A DNA stretch of 64,000 nucleotides from Pseudemcibacter sp038106445 (GCA_038106445.1 JAYODU010000004.1:150983-214982), one strand, 5' to 3'; counted from the stretch's first letter, positions 25,487-34,586 are shown. Made by a program: numbers and translations. The notes: generated by a model from the letters alone, not told the origin.

Positions 25487-26964
25487 GCTCCTTGCTGGCT
25501 AATTGAAGCTCTGTTTTCATATTTGGTATGATATATCGCAGCGATAGCAGAGCGCACTACTGAAACATCATCAAAATCAAATACATCATTTCCAATCGTC
25601 TGACCCTGTTCATGACCTTTGCCGGCAACAAGCAATATATCGCCGCTCTTTAAATCCGCTACTGCTGTTTCGATTGCCTGTGCCCTGTCACCCGCATCAA
25701 TTCCTCTCGGGCTTCCGGTTAATACTTCTGCTCTTATATCAGCCGGATTTTCAGATCTTGGGTTATCGTCTGTTACATAAATCCTGTCTGCCAGTCTTTC
25801 CGCAATTTCACCCATAATAGGGCGTTTGGCTCTATCCCTGTCACCTCCACACCCAAATACAACTGAAAGATTACCACCAACATGTGGTTTAAGCGCCTTA
25901 AGGACTGTTTCAAGTGCATCTGGCGTATGAGCATAATCCACGTAAATACGCGCACCGCTAGGATGCCGACCCGCCTGCTCCATACGTCCCCGCACTGGTC
26001 GCAGATAAGATAACGCCTTGAAGACCACATCAGCATCACCGCCACATCCGATAACAAGTCCAGCCGCCATTAGCGCGTTTGTCGCCTGAAAATGTCCTAC
26101 AAGCGGAAGCGATGCATCATAAATTTTTGACTGATAACTAAGGGTAATTTCCTGGCCCGAAGATGTTGTTCTTTGATCAAGGAGCCTGATATCACCATCA
26201 CTCCGACCTACGGAAATAATACGATGTTCCCGTTCCGTGCAAATTTTCTGCAATTCTTTTGTTAACGGGCAATCATTATTAAGAACAGCCGTCATTTTCG
26301 GCTTGAGTAGTTCCGTAAAAAGTCGTTTTTTTGCATTAAAATAATCCTGTTCACTTTCATGATAATCAAGATGGTCATGTGTTAGGTTGGTAAACGCCGC
26401 CGCGGAAATATTTAACCCATCAAGACGTCTCTGATCCAATCCATGACTGGATGCTTCAAACACCGCATGATCGACACCAAGATTGCAAAGATCACTTAAT
26501 GCCTTATGTATAGCAACCGGATCCGGTGTCGTCAGTCCGGTATATTGATTATATCCTTCAGCATGTATTCCAAGCGTACCCACAGAAGCCGCTTCATAGC
26601 CCATATGTTTCCATATTTGCTGTGCAAAAAAAGCCACCGATGTTTTACCGTTTGTACCTGTAACCGCAGCTATATATCTGGGCTGTTTACCAAAAAATCT
26701 GGATACATATTTTGGAAATACGTGACCAGGATAAGGGTCCGTTACCCAAACCACATTTTTATCTTCGGATTTTGCATCATCAACACACAGTATCGCAGCG
26801 GCACCAGCTTTAATCGCATCATTAATAAAATCAGCCCCGTTAAAATGAAGACCCGGAAGCGCAACAAACATATATCCTGATTTTACCTCACGGCTATCAG
26901 CGGTGATGCCTTTTATATCAACATCATTATTTAACTTTTTATCTATGATATCGCTTAATTTCAT
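25483..26964 (-). CDS. murE: UDP-MurNAc-dipeptide--meso-diaminopimelate ligase MurE
   Basis: Mur ligase adding the third stem residue. The product has 493 residues. The UDP-binding segment is GITADSREVKSGYMFVAL, the ATP loop is AVTGTNGKTSVAFF, and EASSHGLDQRRLDGL is the MurE signature. The specificity motif DDNPRSENP (DNPR) indicates meso-diaminopimelate rather than lysine, in line with dapD and dapE elsewhere in the window. Its ATG shares one base with the ftsI stop (TAATG). Confidence 0.97.
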   Translation of the reverse strand: MKLSDIIDKKLNNDVDIKGITADSREVKSGYMFVALPGLHFNGADFINDAIKAGAAAILCVDDAKSEDKNVVWVTDPYPGHVFPKYVSRFFGKQPRYIAAVTGTNGKTSVAFFAQQIWKHMGYEAASVGTLGIHAEGYNQYTGLTTPDPVAIHKALSDLCNLGVDHAVFEASSHGLDQRRLDGLNISAAAFTNLTHDHLDYHESEQDYFNAKKRLFTELLKPKMTAVLNNDCPLTKELQKICTEREHRIISVGRSDGDIRLLDQRTTSSGQEITLSYQSKIYDASLPLVGHFQATNALMAAGLVIGCGGDADVVFKALSYLRPVRGRMEQAGRHPSGARIYVDYAHTPDALETVLKALKPHVGGNLSVVFGCGGDRDRAKRPIMGEIAERLADRIYVTDDNPRSENPADIRAEVLTGSPRGIDAGDRAQAIETAVADLKSGDILLVAGKGHEQGQTIGNDVFDFDDVSVVRSAIAAIYHTKYENRASISQQGA

Positions 26965-28682
26965 TATTCTGAATCCGATACCAAAATCATTTTTTCATAT
27001 TCAATTTCTTCAGTTTCTGTCGGCTTAATACCCATCATTGGACCAACACGGCGAATGATGTTTCCAACCATAGGTGCTGCAGTCATCCCCGCTGTTCTTA
27101 GATTGAAAGTTTCTTCAATACCTTGAGGTTCATCAAGCATTGCAAAAACAACATATTTGGGCTGGTCAATGGGAAAAACAGAAATAAACGAAGAAATAAC
27201 GGCCCTTTTACTATATTGGCCGTTAATAACTTTATCTGCAGTTCCCGTTTTTCCGCCGATCAAATAACCATCCACTTTTGCATTCTTGCCGGTTCCGTGC
27301 TCAACAGCCAAATGAAGCATATTTCTCATTATTTCGCTGGTTTTAGGTGAAATAACCTGTTTGCCACCAGTATCCGGATTTTCTACCGACGAAATCGAAG
27401 TAACTCCTTTTGCCGATTGCATATTTTTTCTGAGTAAGGTGGCAGGATTAAGGCGTCCACCGTTGACCATTGCAGCAATACCATTAACCATATGTAATGG
27501 TGTCACGGCGATACCGTGCCCATAGGATGTTGTGGCAAGTTCAGTCGGCCCCCATTGGGAAGGTAAAAGCGGCGCACTTTTTTCATTTATTTCAATGTCA
27601 GCTTTCCTGAACAGTCCCAGTTTGTCGAAAAATTCCTGTTGGCGCTCAACTCCTATATCCTGGGCTAATTTTAGTGTTCCAATATTTGAAGAATAAGCAA
27701 ATATTTCGGGGATATTAAGCCAGCGTCCCTTTGGATGATCATCATGTATCGTAAACCTTCCGATACGAACAGGTTTCGTTGCGTCATAACCATCAGAAAG
27801 TCCAACAACATTGAAATCCAGACCCGCAGCTATAGTGAATGTTTTAAAACCTGATCCAAGCTCGTAAACACCCTGCAATATTTTATTCATTTGCGTAAGC
27901 GTTTGCGGACCATCAGTATCATTCGGATCAAAATCAGGAAGTGATGTAAGTGCCAGAACTTCACCGGTTGATACATCCATTATGATACCCGCAGCACCTT
28001 TGGCAGAAAATTTTTCCATACTGGAATTGAGTTCCTGGTTAAGGATATGCTGCAAACGCAGATCAAGCGAAAGCACGAGAGGCTGTTCCGAATATTCAGG
28101 ATTTGCCAGCCTTTCATTGAAATAAAGTTCAATTCCAGAACTTGGCATATTATCAAAATCAACAGAACCTAGAACATGTGCTGCAAGACGGCCATGCGGA
28201 TAAATTCTTTTCTCAGCATCTGACGTTACCAATCCCGGATCACCTATTTTTCTGATTTCAAATAGCTGGCGGGGCGTAAGATTACGCTTGATCCAGTGAT
28301 GGTTTCTATCTGTTTTAAGTATTTCCAGTGCTTCATTATAAGAAAGTTCAGGAAGGATTGATGACAAATCCTTTGCCAGCTCTTCGGGGGCTGTTTTTAG
28401 GTTTTTCCGAACCACTGCGAGTGAGGGGGATTTCAGGTTTGTCGCAAGGATCACCCCATTGCGATCAACGATGTCGGCTCTTGCCATCAATAACGATGTA
28501 TTGACATTGGCTGACTGATAGTAAGACGCGCTACTTGCTTGAAATACGCCAACCGAAATTAACTTCAGAACAAGTGACATGAAGCCCAATGAAAATAGGG
28601 CCATCACGAAAATGATCCTGTTGCGGGCTGTTTCTATTGCTCCCTGGCGGTCACCCTCCACCCGTAAATCAATTGGCTTCAC
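26964..28682 (-). CDS. ftsI: Septal transpeptidase FtsI (PBP3)
   Basis: Class B penicillin-binding protein cross-linking septal peptidoglycan. The product has 572 residues. A single N-terminal membrane segment (about residues 24-46) is followed by a pedestal domain. The catalytic SxxK is in ELGSGFKTFTI, SxN in YSSNIGTLK and KTG in GGKTGTADK. STGEVLALTSLPDFDPND is typical of the FtsI family. It lies 15 bases after ftsL and directly precedes murE. Confidence 0.96.
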   Translation of the reverse strand: MKPIDLRVEGDRQGAIETARNRIIFVMALFSLGFMSLVLKLISVGVFQASSASYYQSANVNTSLLMARADIVDRNGVILATNLKSPSLAVVRKNLKTAPEELAKDLSSILPELSYNEALEILKTDRNHHWIKRNLTPRQLFEIRKIGDPGLVTSDAEKRIYPHGRLAAHVLGSVDFDNMPSSGIELYFNERLANPEYSEQPLVLSLDLRLQHILNQELNSSMEKFSAKGAAGIIMDVSTGEVLALTSLPDFDPNDTDGPQTLTQMNKILQGVYELGSGFKTFTIAAGLDFNVVGLSDGYDATKPVRIGRFTIHDDHPKGRWLNIPEIFAYSSNIGTLKLAQDIGVERQQEFFDKLGLFRKADIEINEKSAPLLPSQWGPTELATTSYGHGIAVTPLHMVNGIAAMVNGGRLNPATLLRKNMQSAKGVTSISSVENPDTGGKQVISPKTSEIMRNMLHLAVEHGTGKNAKVDGYLIGGKTGTADKVINGQYSKRAVISSFISVFPIDQPKYVVFAMLDEPQGIEETFNLRTAGMTAAPMVGNIIRRVGPMMGIKPTETEEIEYEKMILVSDSE

Positions 28683-28697
28683 TTATTTTTCCCTTAT

Positions 28698-29207
28698 TTA
28701 ATTCCCGATTTTCGCCAAAATGCGATCATATAGGCTCATTTGCCCTTTCTGATTTTCCTCTTGTTCCGTTTGATTTGATATTTTTACATCTGCCGTGACA
28801 CTTACCACGGCCACTACGCCCGAATTGGTGTTTATATTTTTGTCGCGCGATATATTTTTTGGATCCGGTTTTTGCCTTGGCAGAAGCAACTGAAAATTAT
28901 CAACTGGTAAATTTGCAAGCTGAAGGTCTTCCCTTACAGTAAGTTCCGATATTTCTGATGTAATCTGATCTGTGGAAGGAGTATCAAGAACCAGATGGCG
29001 ACGGCTTAATCTTTCCAGGCGTTCCGGACGCGATAAATAGGCCATTTCAGCCCTTAATACCTTTATCGCCTCACGATCCTTCAGGATATCAGAACTGATC
29101 TCTCTTTTTCTCTGCTCCAGATCCTCTGTTGCCTGTTTAAGACTATAAACGGCTGTCGTAGAAATGATTACAGTTATCACTGCAAATGATGCAAAAATCC
29201 TAATCAT
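28698..29207 (-). CDS. ftsL: Cell division protein FtsL-like
   Basis: Small bitopic divisome protein of 169 residues. An N-terminal membrane helix (about 5-24, FASFAVITVIISTTAVYSL) is followed by a charged coiled coil (about 25-65). A motif resembling the FtsL end of the coil comes next: LRAEMAYLSRPERLERLSRRHL. The long low-complexity tail after residue 85 is unusual. Assignment rests on topology and on position between rsmH and ftsI, since FtsL is poorly conserved. It overlaps rsmH by 8 bases. Confidence 0.85.
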   Translation of the reverse strand: MIRIFASFAVITVIISTTAVYSLKQATEDLEQRKREISSDILKDREAIKVLRAEMAYLSRPERLERLSRRHLVLDTPSTDQITSEISELTVREDLQLANLPVDNFQLLLPRQKPDPKNISRDKNINTNSGVVAVVSVTADVKISNQTEQEENQKGQMSLYDRILAKIGN

Positions 29208-30213
29208 AATATGGCTCTCCTGCCCAGGCTGGTGCTGATGTGCGTATCGCCGCTCTTAATTTCGCAGAACGGGAACGTACATTAATATTGATCTCTTGCT
29301 GTGATGCTTTTTTTCCACCGCGAAAAAGCATTTCGAATGTCGGGTCCGATATGTCTTGTGCCTGCATCGGCATGTGTCGCGAGCCATGTGAGACATCACC
29401 GCTTCTCAGTTTGAAAAATTCTTTGACTATGCGATCTTCCAGTGAATGAAAAGTGACAACACAAAGTCTTCCACCTGGTACCAGCATTTTTTCAGCCGCT
29501 TCAAGGCCTTTAATAAGTTCACCCAATTCATCATTGACATAAATGCGAAGTGCCTGAAAAGTTCTTGTTGCACCGTGAATTTGCCGCTTGCCTTTTATAT
29601 ATTTTGGACCACCAACTGCTTTTTCAATTACGTCCGAAAGTTCCAGAGTTCGATCAAACTTTTTTTCAAGACGTGCATTTACAATTGCCCGTGCTATACG
29701 GCGCGATGCTCTTTCTTCACCATATTTATAGATTATGTCTGCAAGCTTATTTTCTTCTGTTTCATTTACAACATCGGCTGCCGTAATACCGTTACCACCC
29801 ATCCGCATATCCAATGGACCATCTTTTAGAAATGAAAATCCACGTTCTGCCTGATCAAGCTGCATGGAAGAAACACCAATATCAAGGACAATACCATCCA
29901 CATATTTCTGTCCACTTTTTCTGAGTAATGTTTCCATATCGGAAAAGCATCCAGACAATAATTGAAAGTTTTCAGGAAAATCTTTATGAAGCTTTTGAGC
30001 TGTTTCAATGACGGACGGATCCCGATCAATTGCCCAAAGCATCGACACATCATTTTGAAGAATAGCTTCACTGTATCCGCCGGCACCAAAGGTTCCATCT
30101 ACATATACCCCTCCTGCCTTTGGAGACAACGCCTCCAAAACCTCTTCAAGCATAACTGGATAGTGGTCAGTATAGTTGGATGAGGATCCGGATAAAGAGT
30201 TACAATCAACCAT
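29200..30213 (-). CDS. rsmH: 16S rRNA m4C1402 methyltransferase RsmH (MraW)
   Basis: SAM-dependent enzyme methylating N4 of C1402 in 16S rRNA. The product has about 337 residues from the ATG at 30213. Motifs are HYPVMLEEVLEAL at the start, VDGTFGAGGYSEAIL (SAM loop), DIGVSSMQLDQAERGFSF, DMRMGG and VVTFHSLEDRIVKEFF. The frame is open to 30234, but the ATG at 30213 has GGAGG 5 bases upstream, a strong choice. It overlaps the mraZ stop by 8 bases. Confidence 0.96.
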   Translation of the reverse strand: MVDCNSLSGSSSNYTDHYPVMLEEVLEALSPKAGGVYVDGTFGAGGYSEAILQNDVSMLWAIDRDPSVIETAQKLHKDFPENFQLLSGCFSDMETLLRKSGQKYVDGIVLDIGVSSMQLDQAERGFSFLKDGPLDMRMGGNGITAADVVNETEENKLADIIYKYGEERASRRIARAIVNARLEKKFDRTLELSDVIEKAVGGPKYIKGKRQIHGATRTFQALRIYVNDELGELIKGLEAAEKMLVPGGRLCVVTFHSLEDRIVKEFFKLRSGDVSHGSRHMPMQAQDISDPTFEMLFRGGKKASQQEININVRSRSAKLRAAIRTSAPAWAGEPYYD

Positions 30214-30676
30214 TATCGCCTCCATTTCCATCACGGAACCGTAATAATAATCTTTTTTCTTTTACTTTTCTTCTGGCATTTTCAAGTTCTTTTTTAAATG
30301 CTTCTGGTTCCCATATCTGAAATGTTTTTCCTTTACCGGCAAATGTCGCGTATTCGGTAATACCTGCAAAATTCATCAGATCCTGGGGTAATATGATCCT
30401 GCCGTTTCCATCAAAACTGAGTTCAACAATTCCAGACATGAACACAAGACTGAATTCATCATGTTCGTCAGATAGCGGGTCAAATCCTGACAGTCCTTCA
30501 TTAAACTTTTCAATATGTAAAAGATCGCAACATTCAATGGCATTGTGATTGACAGCCTGATACATAGCAATCGACCGCTGAAAGCCAGCTGGCAAAGCTG
30601 CGCGAAACTGAGCCGGAACAGAAACTCTCCCTTTCTGATCTACCTTATTGGTGTATTTCGACATAAATAATGGCAT
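30206..30676 (-). CDS. mraZ: Transcriptional regulator MraZ
   Basis: AbrB-like DNA-binding protein that autoregulates the dcw operon. The product has 156 residues from the ATG at 30676, which gives MPLFMSKYTNKVDQKGRVSV, matching the usual alphaproteobacterial N-terminus. The frame continues to 30703 without a better ribosome-binding site. Two SpoVT/AbrB-type halves are visible: KGRVSVPAQFRAAL and GRIILPQDLMNFAGI. First gene of the cluster, it lies behind the phased TGGGA array described separately. Confidence 0.93.
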   Translation of the reverse strand: MPLFMSKYTNKVDQKGRVSVPAQFRAALPAGFQRSIAMYQAVNHNAIECCDLLHIEKFNEGLSGFDPLSDEHDEFSLVFMSGIVELSFDGNGRIILPQDLMNFAGITEYATFAGKGKTFQIWEPEAFKKELENARRKVKEKRLLLRFRDGNGGDNG

Positions 30677-30740
30677 TTCTGTCTTTCTACATTTCGCGAG
30701 CATTTAACATTTTGATATTTAGGGATTTTTATCCCCTCGT

Positions 30741-30810
30741 ATTGATTTAATGGAATATCATGGGATATTATGCCCGTCAATGGGATTTAATGTATATTAA
30801 ATGGAGTTAA
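30741..30810 (-). promoter_or_regulatory. 10-bp-phased TGGGA array over the mraZ promoter
   Basis: Reading the plus strand in 10-base steps from 30751 gives units starting TGGAA, TGGGA, TGCCC, TGGGA, TGTAT, ATGGA, most ending in TTAA or ATTA. E. coli MraZ is known to bind TGGGN repeats separated by 5-base spacers, the same geometry. On the mraZ strand, TTGACG (30780-30775) and TATTCC (30757-30752) are 17 bases apart inside the array, so bound MraZ would cover the promoter. The repeats face opposite to mraZ. Between 30811 and 31021 I see only AT-rich DNA and a further TGGAA-N5-TGGGC pair at 30925-30939. Confidence 0.6.
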
Positions 30811-31021
30811 TAAACCCTTAACTGGCTCAAAAAGGTCAAATTAAACCTTATGAATCAGTAAGATATATAAAATGCAAAAGGCATTTGATGTTATGGGTGT
30901 AATAAATATAAAAATGACTGATTATGGAATTTTATGGGCAATTCCAAAAAAAAACAGTGTTTAAAGGATAAAATCTGAATAGAATCGGATTGAAAATGAC
31001 TCGGATACAAACAGGATATTA

Positions 31022-31333
31022 TTAATCCAGACGGTCACCAATTGTGCCAAAAATTTTCTTTACCTGCTCAGGTGGATAAGAGAATTCCAGTCCCATGAAA
31101 CCATTTTTTGCCCAGCAAACCTTTGAGGGTATCTGCCTATAGTTTTTAATAACGATCTGAAAGTCTGAGCCCCGCTCAAGTGGCAAATTAAGCTTTATTT
31201 TCGCACCACGTAGCGATAGGTCATATGCAGTTGCATCAAAATTATAACTGCCTACACTTACATTGGATTTTAACAGAACATTTTGACGGTGACTGCGTCT
31301 TCTTTGGAATTCCCGTTCTATTTTATCGACCAT
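31022..31333 (-). CDS. PilZ-domain protein, copy A
   Basis: 103-residue single-domain PilZ protein, predicted to bind cyclic di-GMP in the cytoplasm. The two nucleotide-binding motifs are present: RxxxR (RRSHR, near residue 12) and DxSxxG (DLSLRG, near residue 39). The ATG at 31333 is used; a TTG at 31345 is possible. It belongs to a set of three similar genes around rnpB. No output domain is attached, so it must act through a partner that is not identified. Confidence 0.8.
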   Translation of the reverse strand: MVDKIEREFQRRRSHRQNVLLKSNVSVGSYNFDATAYDLSLRGAKIKLNLPLERGSDFQIVIKNYRQIPSKVCWAKNGFMGLEFSYPPEQVKKIFGTIGDRLD

Positions 31334-31401
31334 AGATTTAATCAAAATATATTTTCCGATCTATTACAGCCTGACTTTTTTATATGATGTCAAACTATGC
31401 C

Positions 31402-31719
31402 TTAATTTAAATCGGCCGCCAGCCCCCCTAGGCCTGCTTTGACAGCTGTAGGGCTTGCTGCGGAGTTTAATCCAACAAAACCTTCTGCCGACCAGACAAC
31501 CCGGGGCACTTCACTTAATTTGTCTTTGGTTTTCACAATAACTTGGGAATTCTCAATTAATGGCATATCTATTTTCAGACGTACCCCACCAAGTGAAACA
31601 TCATAGGCAGTGCACTTGATTTTCTGACCATCAACACTAAGTTCAGCCGGAAGTATTACCGCCCGCCTGTTATGCTTACGCATTGATTTTAGTATTTTTC
31701 TAACTTCACTAATAGCCAT
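31402..31719 (-). CDS. PilZ-domain protein, copy B
   Basis: 105-residue PilZ-domain protein. Motifs RKHNR (RxxxR) and DVSLGG (DxSxxG) are intact, so cyclic di-GMP binding is expected. The ATG at 31719 has AGGG 6 bases upstream (another ATG directly precedes it). The longer frame to 31752 would add an unusual hydrophobic start. It is 68 bases upstream of copy A on the same strand, and rnpB ends 117 bases upstream of it. It shares GGVRLKIDMPL with copy C. Confidence 0.8.
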   Translation of the reverse strand: MAISEVRKILKSMRKHNRRAVILPAELSVDGQKIKCTAYDVSLGGVRLKIDMPLIENSQVIVKTKDKLSEVPRVVWSAEGFVGLNSAASPTAVKAGLGGLAADLN

Positions 31720-31835
31720 CATTATCCCTAGAATTACTACTGTTTCATACAATAATATTCTCTGGTTAATAAAAGGTTTACAAAATTTACCTTACATTTG
31801 AATGGTTAATGAAATTAATGATTTATATTTAAAAA

Positions 31836-32213
31836 CGTCAGATGACCTGTAAGCCGGGTTCTGTCCTCAGGATTTATTATCTAAATCCAGATGTAAGATC
31901 ATTCATCTAGCTTGGCTGTTACCAGCCAGGTCAAGCAATCTACCCGAACGACACTCCGAAAGATAAGCGGCCAAAGCCAGTCGTTCCTATTCGATTTTGC
32001 ACCCGGTGGGGTTTACCCTGCCCTTTCTGTCACCAGAAAGGCGGTGCGCTCTTACCGCACCATTTCACCCTTACCATATAAATGGCGGTATATTTTCTGT
32101 GGCACTTTCCCTGAAGTCACCTCCGCTGGCCATTAACCAGCACCGTTCTTCCGTGGTGCCCGGACTTTCCTCTCCTACACAAAAGCAGCAGCGATCTTCC
32201 AGTCATCTGACCT
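31836..32213 (-). ncRNA. rnpB: RNase P RNA (M1 RNA), class A
   Basis: The catalytic RNA that matures tRNA 5' ends. On the minus strand the 5' end begins near GTCAGATGACTGGAAGATCG, with the universally conserved GAGGAAAGTCCGGGC (32173-32159) shortly after. The 3' end has AACCCGGCTTACAGGTCATC (about 31861-31842), complementary to the 5' end (P1 helix GTCAGATGAC / GTCATCTGAC). The ACAGAA motif lies just before it. Length is about 378 nt, typical of alphaproteobacteria. The protein partner rnpA lies 23 kb away at 54961-55356. Ends are accurate to a few bases. Confidence 0.95.
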
Positions 32214-32218
32214 TTGCA

Positions 32219-32247
32219 AATTAACTTATTCTTTAATCTGAATGCAA
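32219..32247 (-). promoter_or_regulatory. Candidate rnpB promoter
   Basis: On the minus strand TTGCAT (32247-32242) and TTAATT (32224-32219) are separated by 17 bases and end about 6 bases before the inferred 5' end of the RNA. The spacing is ideal but the -10 is weak. Confidence 0.35.
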
Positions 32248-32264
32248 GAAATCTCTTGAAAAAC

Positions 32265-32621
32265 TTAACTTAGCGTTTCCCCATATTCACCAAGCATCGC
32301 ACGAATATAATCCGTGTCTTCGGTAAAACGCAGCCCAAAAAATCCTTCTGCGTGCCAGGAAACCAGAGCATCCGTATAATCAAAATTTTTAATTTGAATT
32401 TTTACTTTGGCGCCCGTTGCGAGTGGTAAATCAAACTTCAACCGAACACCCCCCAATGAGATATCATAAAGAGTGCATTTAAACTCATATTCATTAACGA
32501 TTAGAACAGCCGGCCATACCACTGTACGGCGCTTATGTGAACGCAGGATTTCAAGTCCGTCACGAATAGAATTTTTATTGATTTCTCTGACTTCTAGTTG
32601 AGACTGCTTTTTTGAGCTCAT
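32265..32621 (-). CDS. PilZ-domain protein, copy C
   Basis: 118-residue PilZ-domain protein with a polar N-terminal extension of about 30 residues. Motifs RSHKR (RxxxR) and DISLGG (DxSxxG) are intact. GGVRLKFDLPLATGAKVKIQ aligns closely with copy B. The ATG at 32621 is preferred to the GTG at 32633; neither has a good ribosome-binding site. It lies directly upstream of rnpB on the same strand, so read-through from this gene into rnpB is possible. Role in cyclic di-GMP response inferred. Confidence 0.8.
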   Translation of the reverse strand: MSSKKQSQLEVREINKNSIRDGLEILRSHKRRTVVWPAVLIVNEYEFKCTLYDISLGGVRLKFDLPLATGAKVKIQIKNFDYTDALVSWHAEGFFGLRFTEDTDYIRAMLGEYGETLS

Positions 32622-32787
32622 TTTAAAGTTCACAAGTATTTAAGCCTTAATTCACGCTTGTACAACACATATATTCTAAGGCAAGAAAGTTACCAAAATA
32701 TCAATTTTAGTAACTTTTTGCTGGAATTCTGACTTGTTCTGAGGCAAATTGGTGCCAATTCAGATACACAACCGCAGAAATTATCCC

Positions 32788-32997
32788 ATGATCAAAATAA
32801 AAACCTTTATCAAAGCACTTATATATGTTTCGTTCTTGCTTGTTTTAACAGGGTGCGGTGAAAAAGGTCTGGTTATTAAAAATGGACCAGCAGGACCAAA
32901 TACTGGAGAATTGATTGACCCTTTACCGGAAGGTCTTGTGCCTGACAAAACTAATGCTCGCCATGGAGCAAACGATTTAAATCCAGCTATAAACTAA
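32788..32997 (+). CDS. Small lipoprotein, possibly LptM-like
   Basis: 69-residue predicted outer-membrane lipoprotein. A signal peptide (KTFIKALIYVSFLLV) ends in the lipobox LTGC, followed by GEKGLVIKNGPAGP and a short polar tail. The LTGCGxKG pattern and small size resemble LptM/YifL, which assists LptD maturation, but the typical GPLYxPP is not present. The usual argH or lysA neighbours are also absent. The ATG at 32788 is used because a GTG at 32749 would put extra residues before the signal. Its stop overlaps the convergent amidase gene by about 11 bases. Confidence 0.6.
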   Translation: MIKIKTFIKALIYVSFLLVLTGCGEKGLVIKNGPAGPNTGELIDPLPEGLVPDKTNARHGANDLNPAIN

Positions 32998-33697
32998 TTT
33001 TCATATTCAAGAGTGTTTCAAGAATAAGGAAAGTTTCCTTATCAAGGATTCCGTCAATATTTTTTTGTCTGAAGTGCCTCTGAAATGCTGATATGAGGCT
33101 GGTTAAATTTTCTTTCCCATCGCCCGTATCATATCCAAATTTTTCAAGATTTTGCCGAAACCTCATCTCATCAATTTTGACTTCCTGATCGATATTTATT
33201 TCAATGGGCCATAGCCCCAAATTATGCTTCGCCAGTAACGCCCAATCAAAGAGTTCGCCCGGATCAATTTTTCGACGCCATGCCACATCACTATGTCCAA
33301 GAATATAAGATGGTTTGATGTGATGTCTCTTTACGACTTCTGAAGCAAGATCAATTAAAGCCTTCATTTGCAAGTCAGGAAACGGTCTATAAACACTTTC
33401 ATATCCAGGATAGGGATGGCCAGGATTAACAATTTCAATACCGATGGAAAGATCGTTAATATCAGTATCACCTTCCCATTTGGAAACTCCGGCGTGCCAT
33501 GCCCGTTTATCCTCATCAACTAGCATAAAAATATCGCCATTTTCTTCTACAACATAATGGGCACTCACAGATGTCGCCGGATCACATAAGCGTTCAATTG
33601 CTTCTTGGCCGCTTGTCATGCCGGTATAATGCAAGATTAGATATTTTACCCTACCCTGCTTACGATCATCAAAATTTGGTGATGGTTTATGTTTCAT
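32987..33697 (-). CDS. N-acetylmuramoyl-L-alanine amidase, AmiD type
   Basis: Zinc amidase cleaving the MurNAc-L-Ala bond of peptidoglycan or muropeptides. The product has 236 residues. The amidase_2 domain shows zinc ligands in LILHYTGM and GHSDVAWRRKIDPGELFDW, and IGIEIVNPGH is the strand carrying the catalytic region. About 60 C-terminal residues (LISAFQRHFRQKNIDGILDK) look like a peptidoglycan-binding domain, as in AmiD. No signal peptide or lipobox is seen, unlike E. coli AmiD, so it may act in the cytoplasm in recycling, like AmpD. Its ATG overlaps the upstream transporter stop (ATGA). Confidence 0.88.
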   Translation of the reverse strand: MKHKPSPNFDDRKQGRVKYLILHYTGMTSGQEAIERLCDPATSVSAHYVVEENGDIFMLVDEDKRAWHAGVSKWEGDTDINDLSIGIEIVNPGHPYPGYESVYRPFPDLQMKALIDLASEVVKRHHIKPSYILGHSDVAWRRKIDPGELFDWALLAKHNLGLWPIEINIDQEVKIDEMRFRQNLEKFGYDTGDGKENLTSLISAFQRHFRQKNIDGILDKETFLILETLLNMKISL

Positions 33698-34575
33698 ATT
33701 GCTGCAATCTTTGCTTTCCGCTTAAGTCGCCAATCCCGATAATGAATAATCCCCAAACCGGATAATGTTACCAACGCTCCAGATACAAATTTTGTTGATA
33801 AGGTCTCTCCTAAGAAAAATATGGCTGAAAATGTCGCAAATACAGGAACACTAACCATAAAAGGTGAAATCAATGTAACAGGAAATCTTCTAAGAAGGAA
33901 ATTCATCCCTCCATACCCAACAATGGTTGATAATATCGACGTATATAATACCATGGAAATGCCAACCATATCTAAATTTAAAACCTGGGAAATTTGATTT
34001 TCTTCAAACATAAGTGTCATCATAATAAATACGGGAACACTATAGAATGCGACCCACGCCTGTGTCTGAAAAACAGGAACTGCTTTTATTTTTCTCATTA
34101 ATATAACGCCAGCAGAATATAGGGTAGTTGCAACAAGAATAATAAAAATTGCTTCTCTTTCTTCTAGTATCTCAGGCTCCAGAGTTATTATGATAACGCC
34201 GATAAAGGAAACAATCACACCGCTGGTTCGCCAGTAACTCATTCTTTCTTTCAGAAAAAAATGCGCCAATATTAAACTTATCGGGATATTCATCTGCACC
34301 ACAACAGACATTGCGGACACATGATTGGTTATATCCATTCCCAAAAAAACAAGAGCGAATTGAAACCCGCCGATCAGATTACCCAAAAGAAACAGCTCAA
34401 ACATCGAACCCGGTATTATCCGAAGCCACGGCAGAAGTATTATCAGAACAATCAGAAACCGTATAAGGCCAAATAAATAAGGATCAAGTTGTTCAAGCCC
34501 TATTTTCAGTACTGCGAAATTGACCCCCCAAATCAAACACACAAAAAGCGCAAATAATATATATCGAAAAGGCAC
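33694..34575 (-). CDS. EamA/DMT-family transporter
   Basis: Inner-membrane transporter of the drug/metabolite superfamily. The product has 293 residues with ten predicted helices in two EamA repeats: first half ILFALFVCLIWGVNFAVLKI, second half beginning FIILVATTLYSAGVILM. The second-repeat end FLGETLSTKFVSGALVTLSG is typical of the family. Substrate cannot be predicted; amino acids and metabolites are known substrates of relatives. It is translationally coupled to the amidase downstream and lies 11 bases after the TerB/J-domain gene. Confidence 0.85.
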   Translation of the reverse strand: MPFRYILFALFVCLIWGVNFAVLKIGLEQLDPYLFGLIRFLIVLIILLPWLRIIPGSMFELFLLGNLIGGFQFALVFLGMDITNHVSAMSVVVQMNIPISLILAHFFLKERMSYWRTSGVIVSFIGVIIITLEPEILEEREAIFIILVATTLYSAGVILMRKIKAVPVFQTQAWVAFYSVPVFIMMTLMFEENQISQVLNLDMVGISMVLYTSILSTIVGYGGMNFLLRRFPVTLISPFMVSVPVFATFSAIFFLGETLSTKFVSGALVTLSGLGIIHYRDWRLKRKAKIAAI

Positions 34576-34586
34576 CGCTATCAGCC

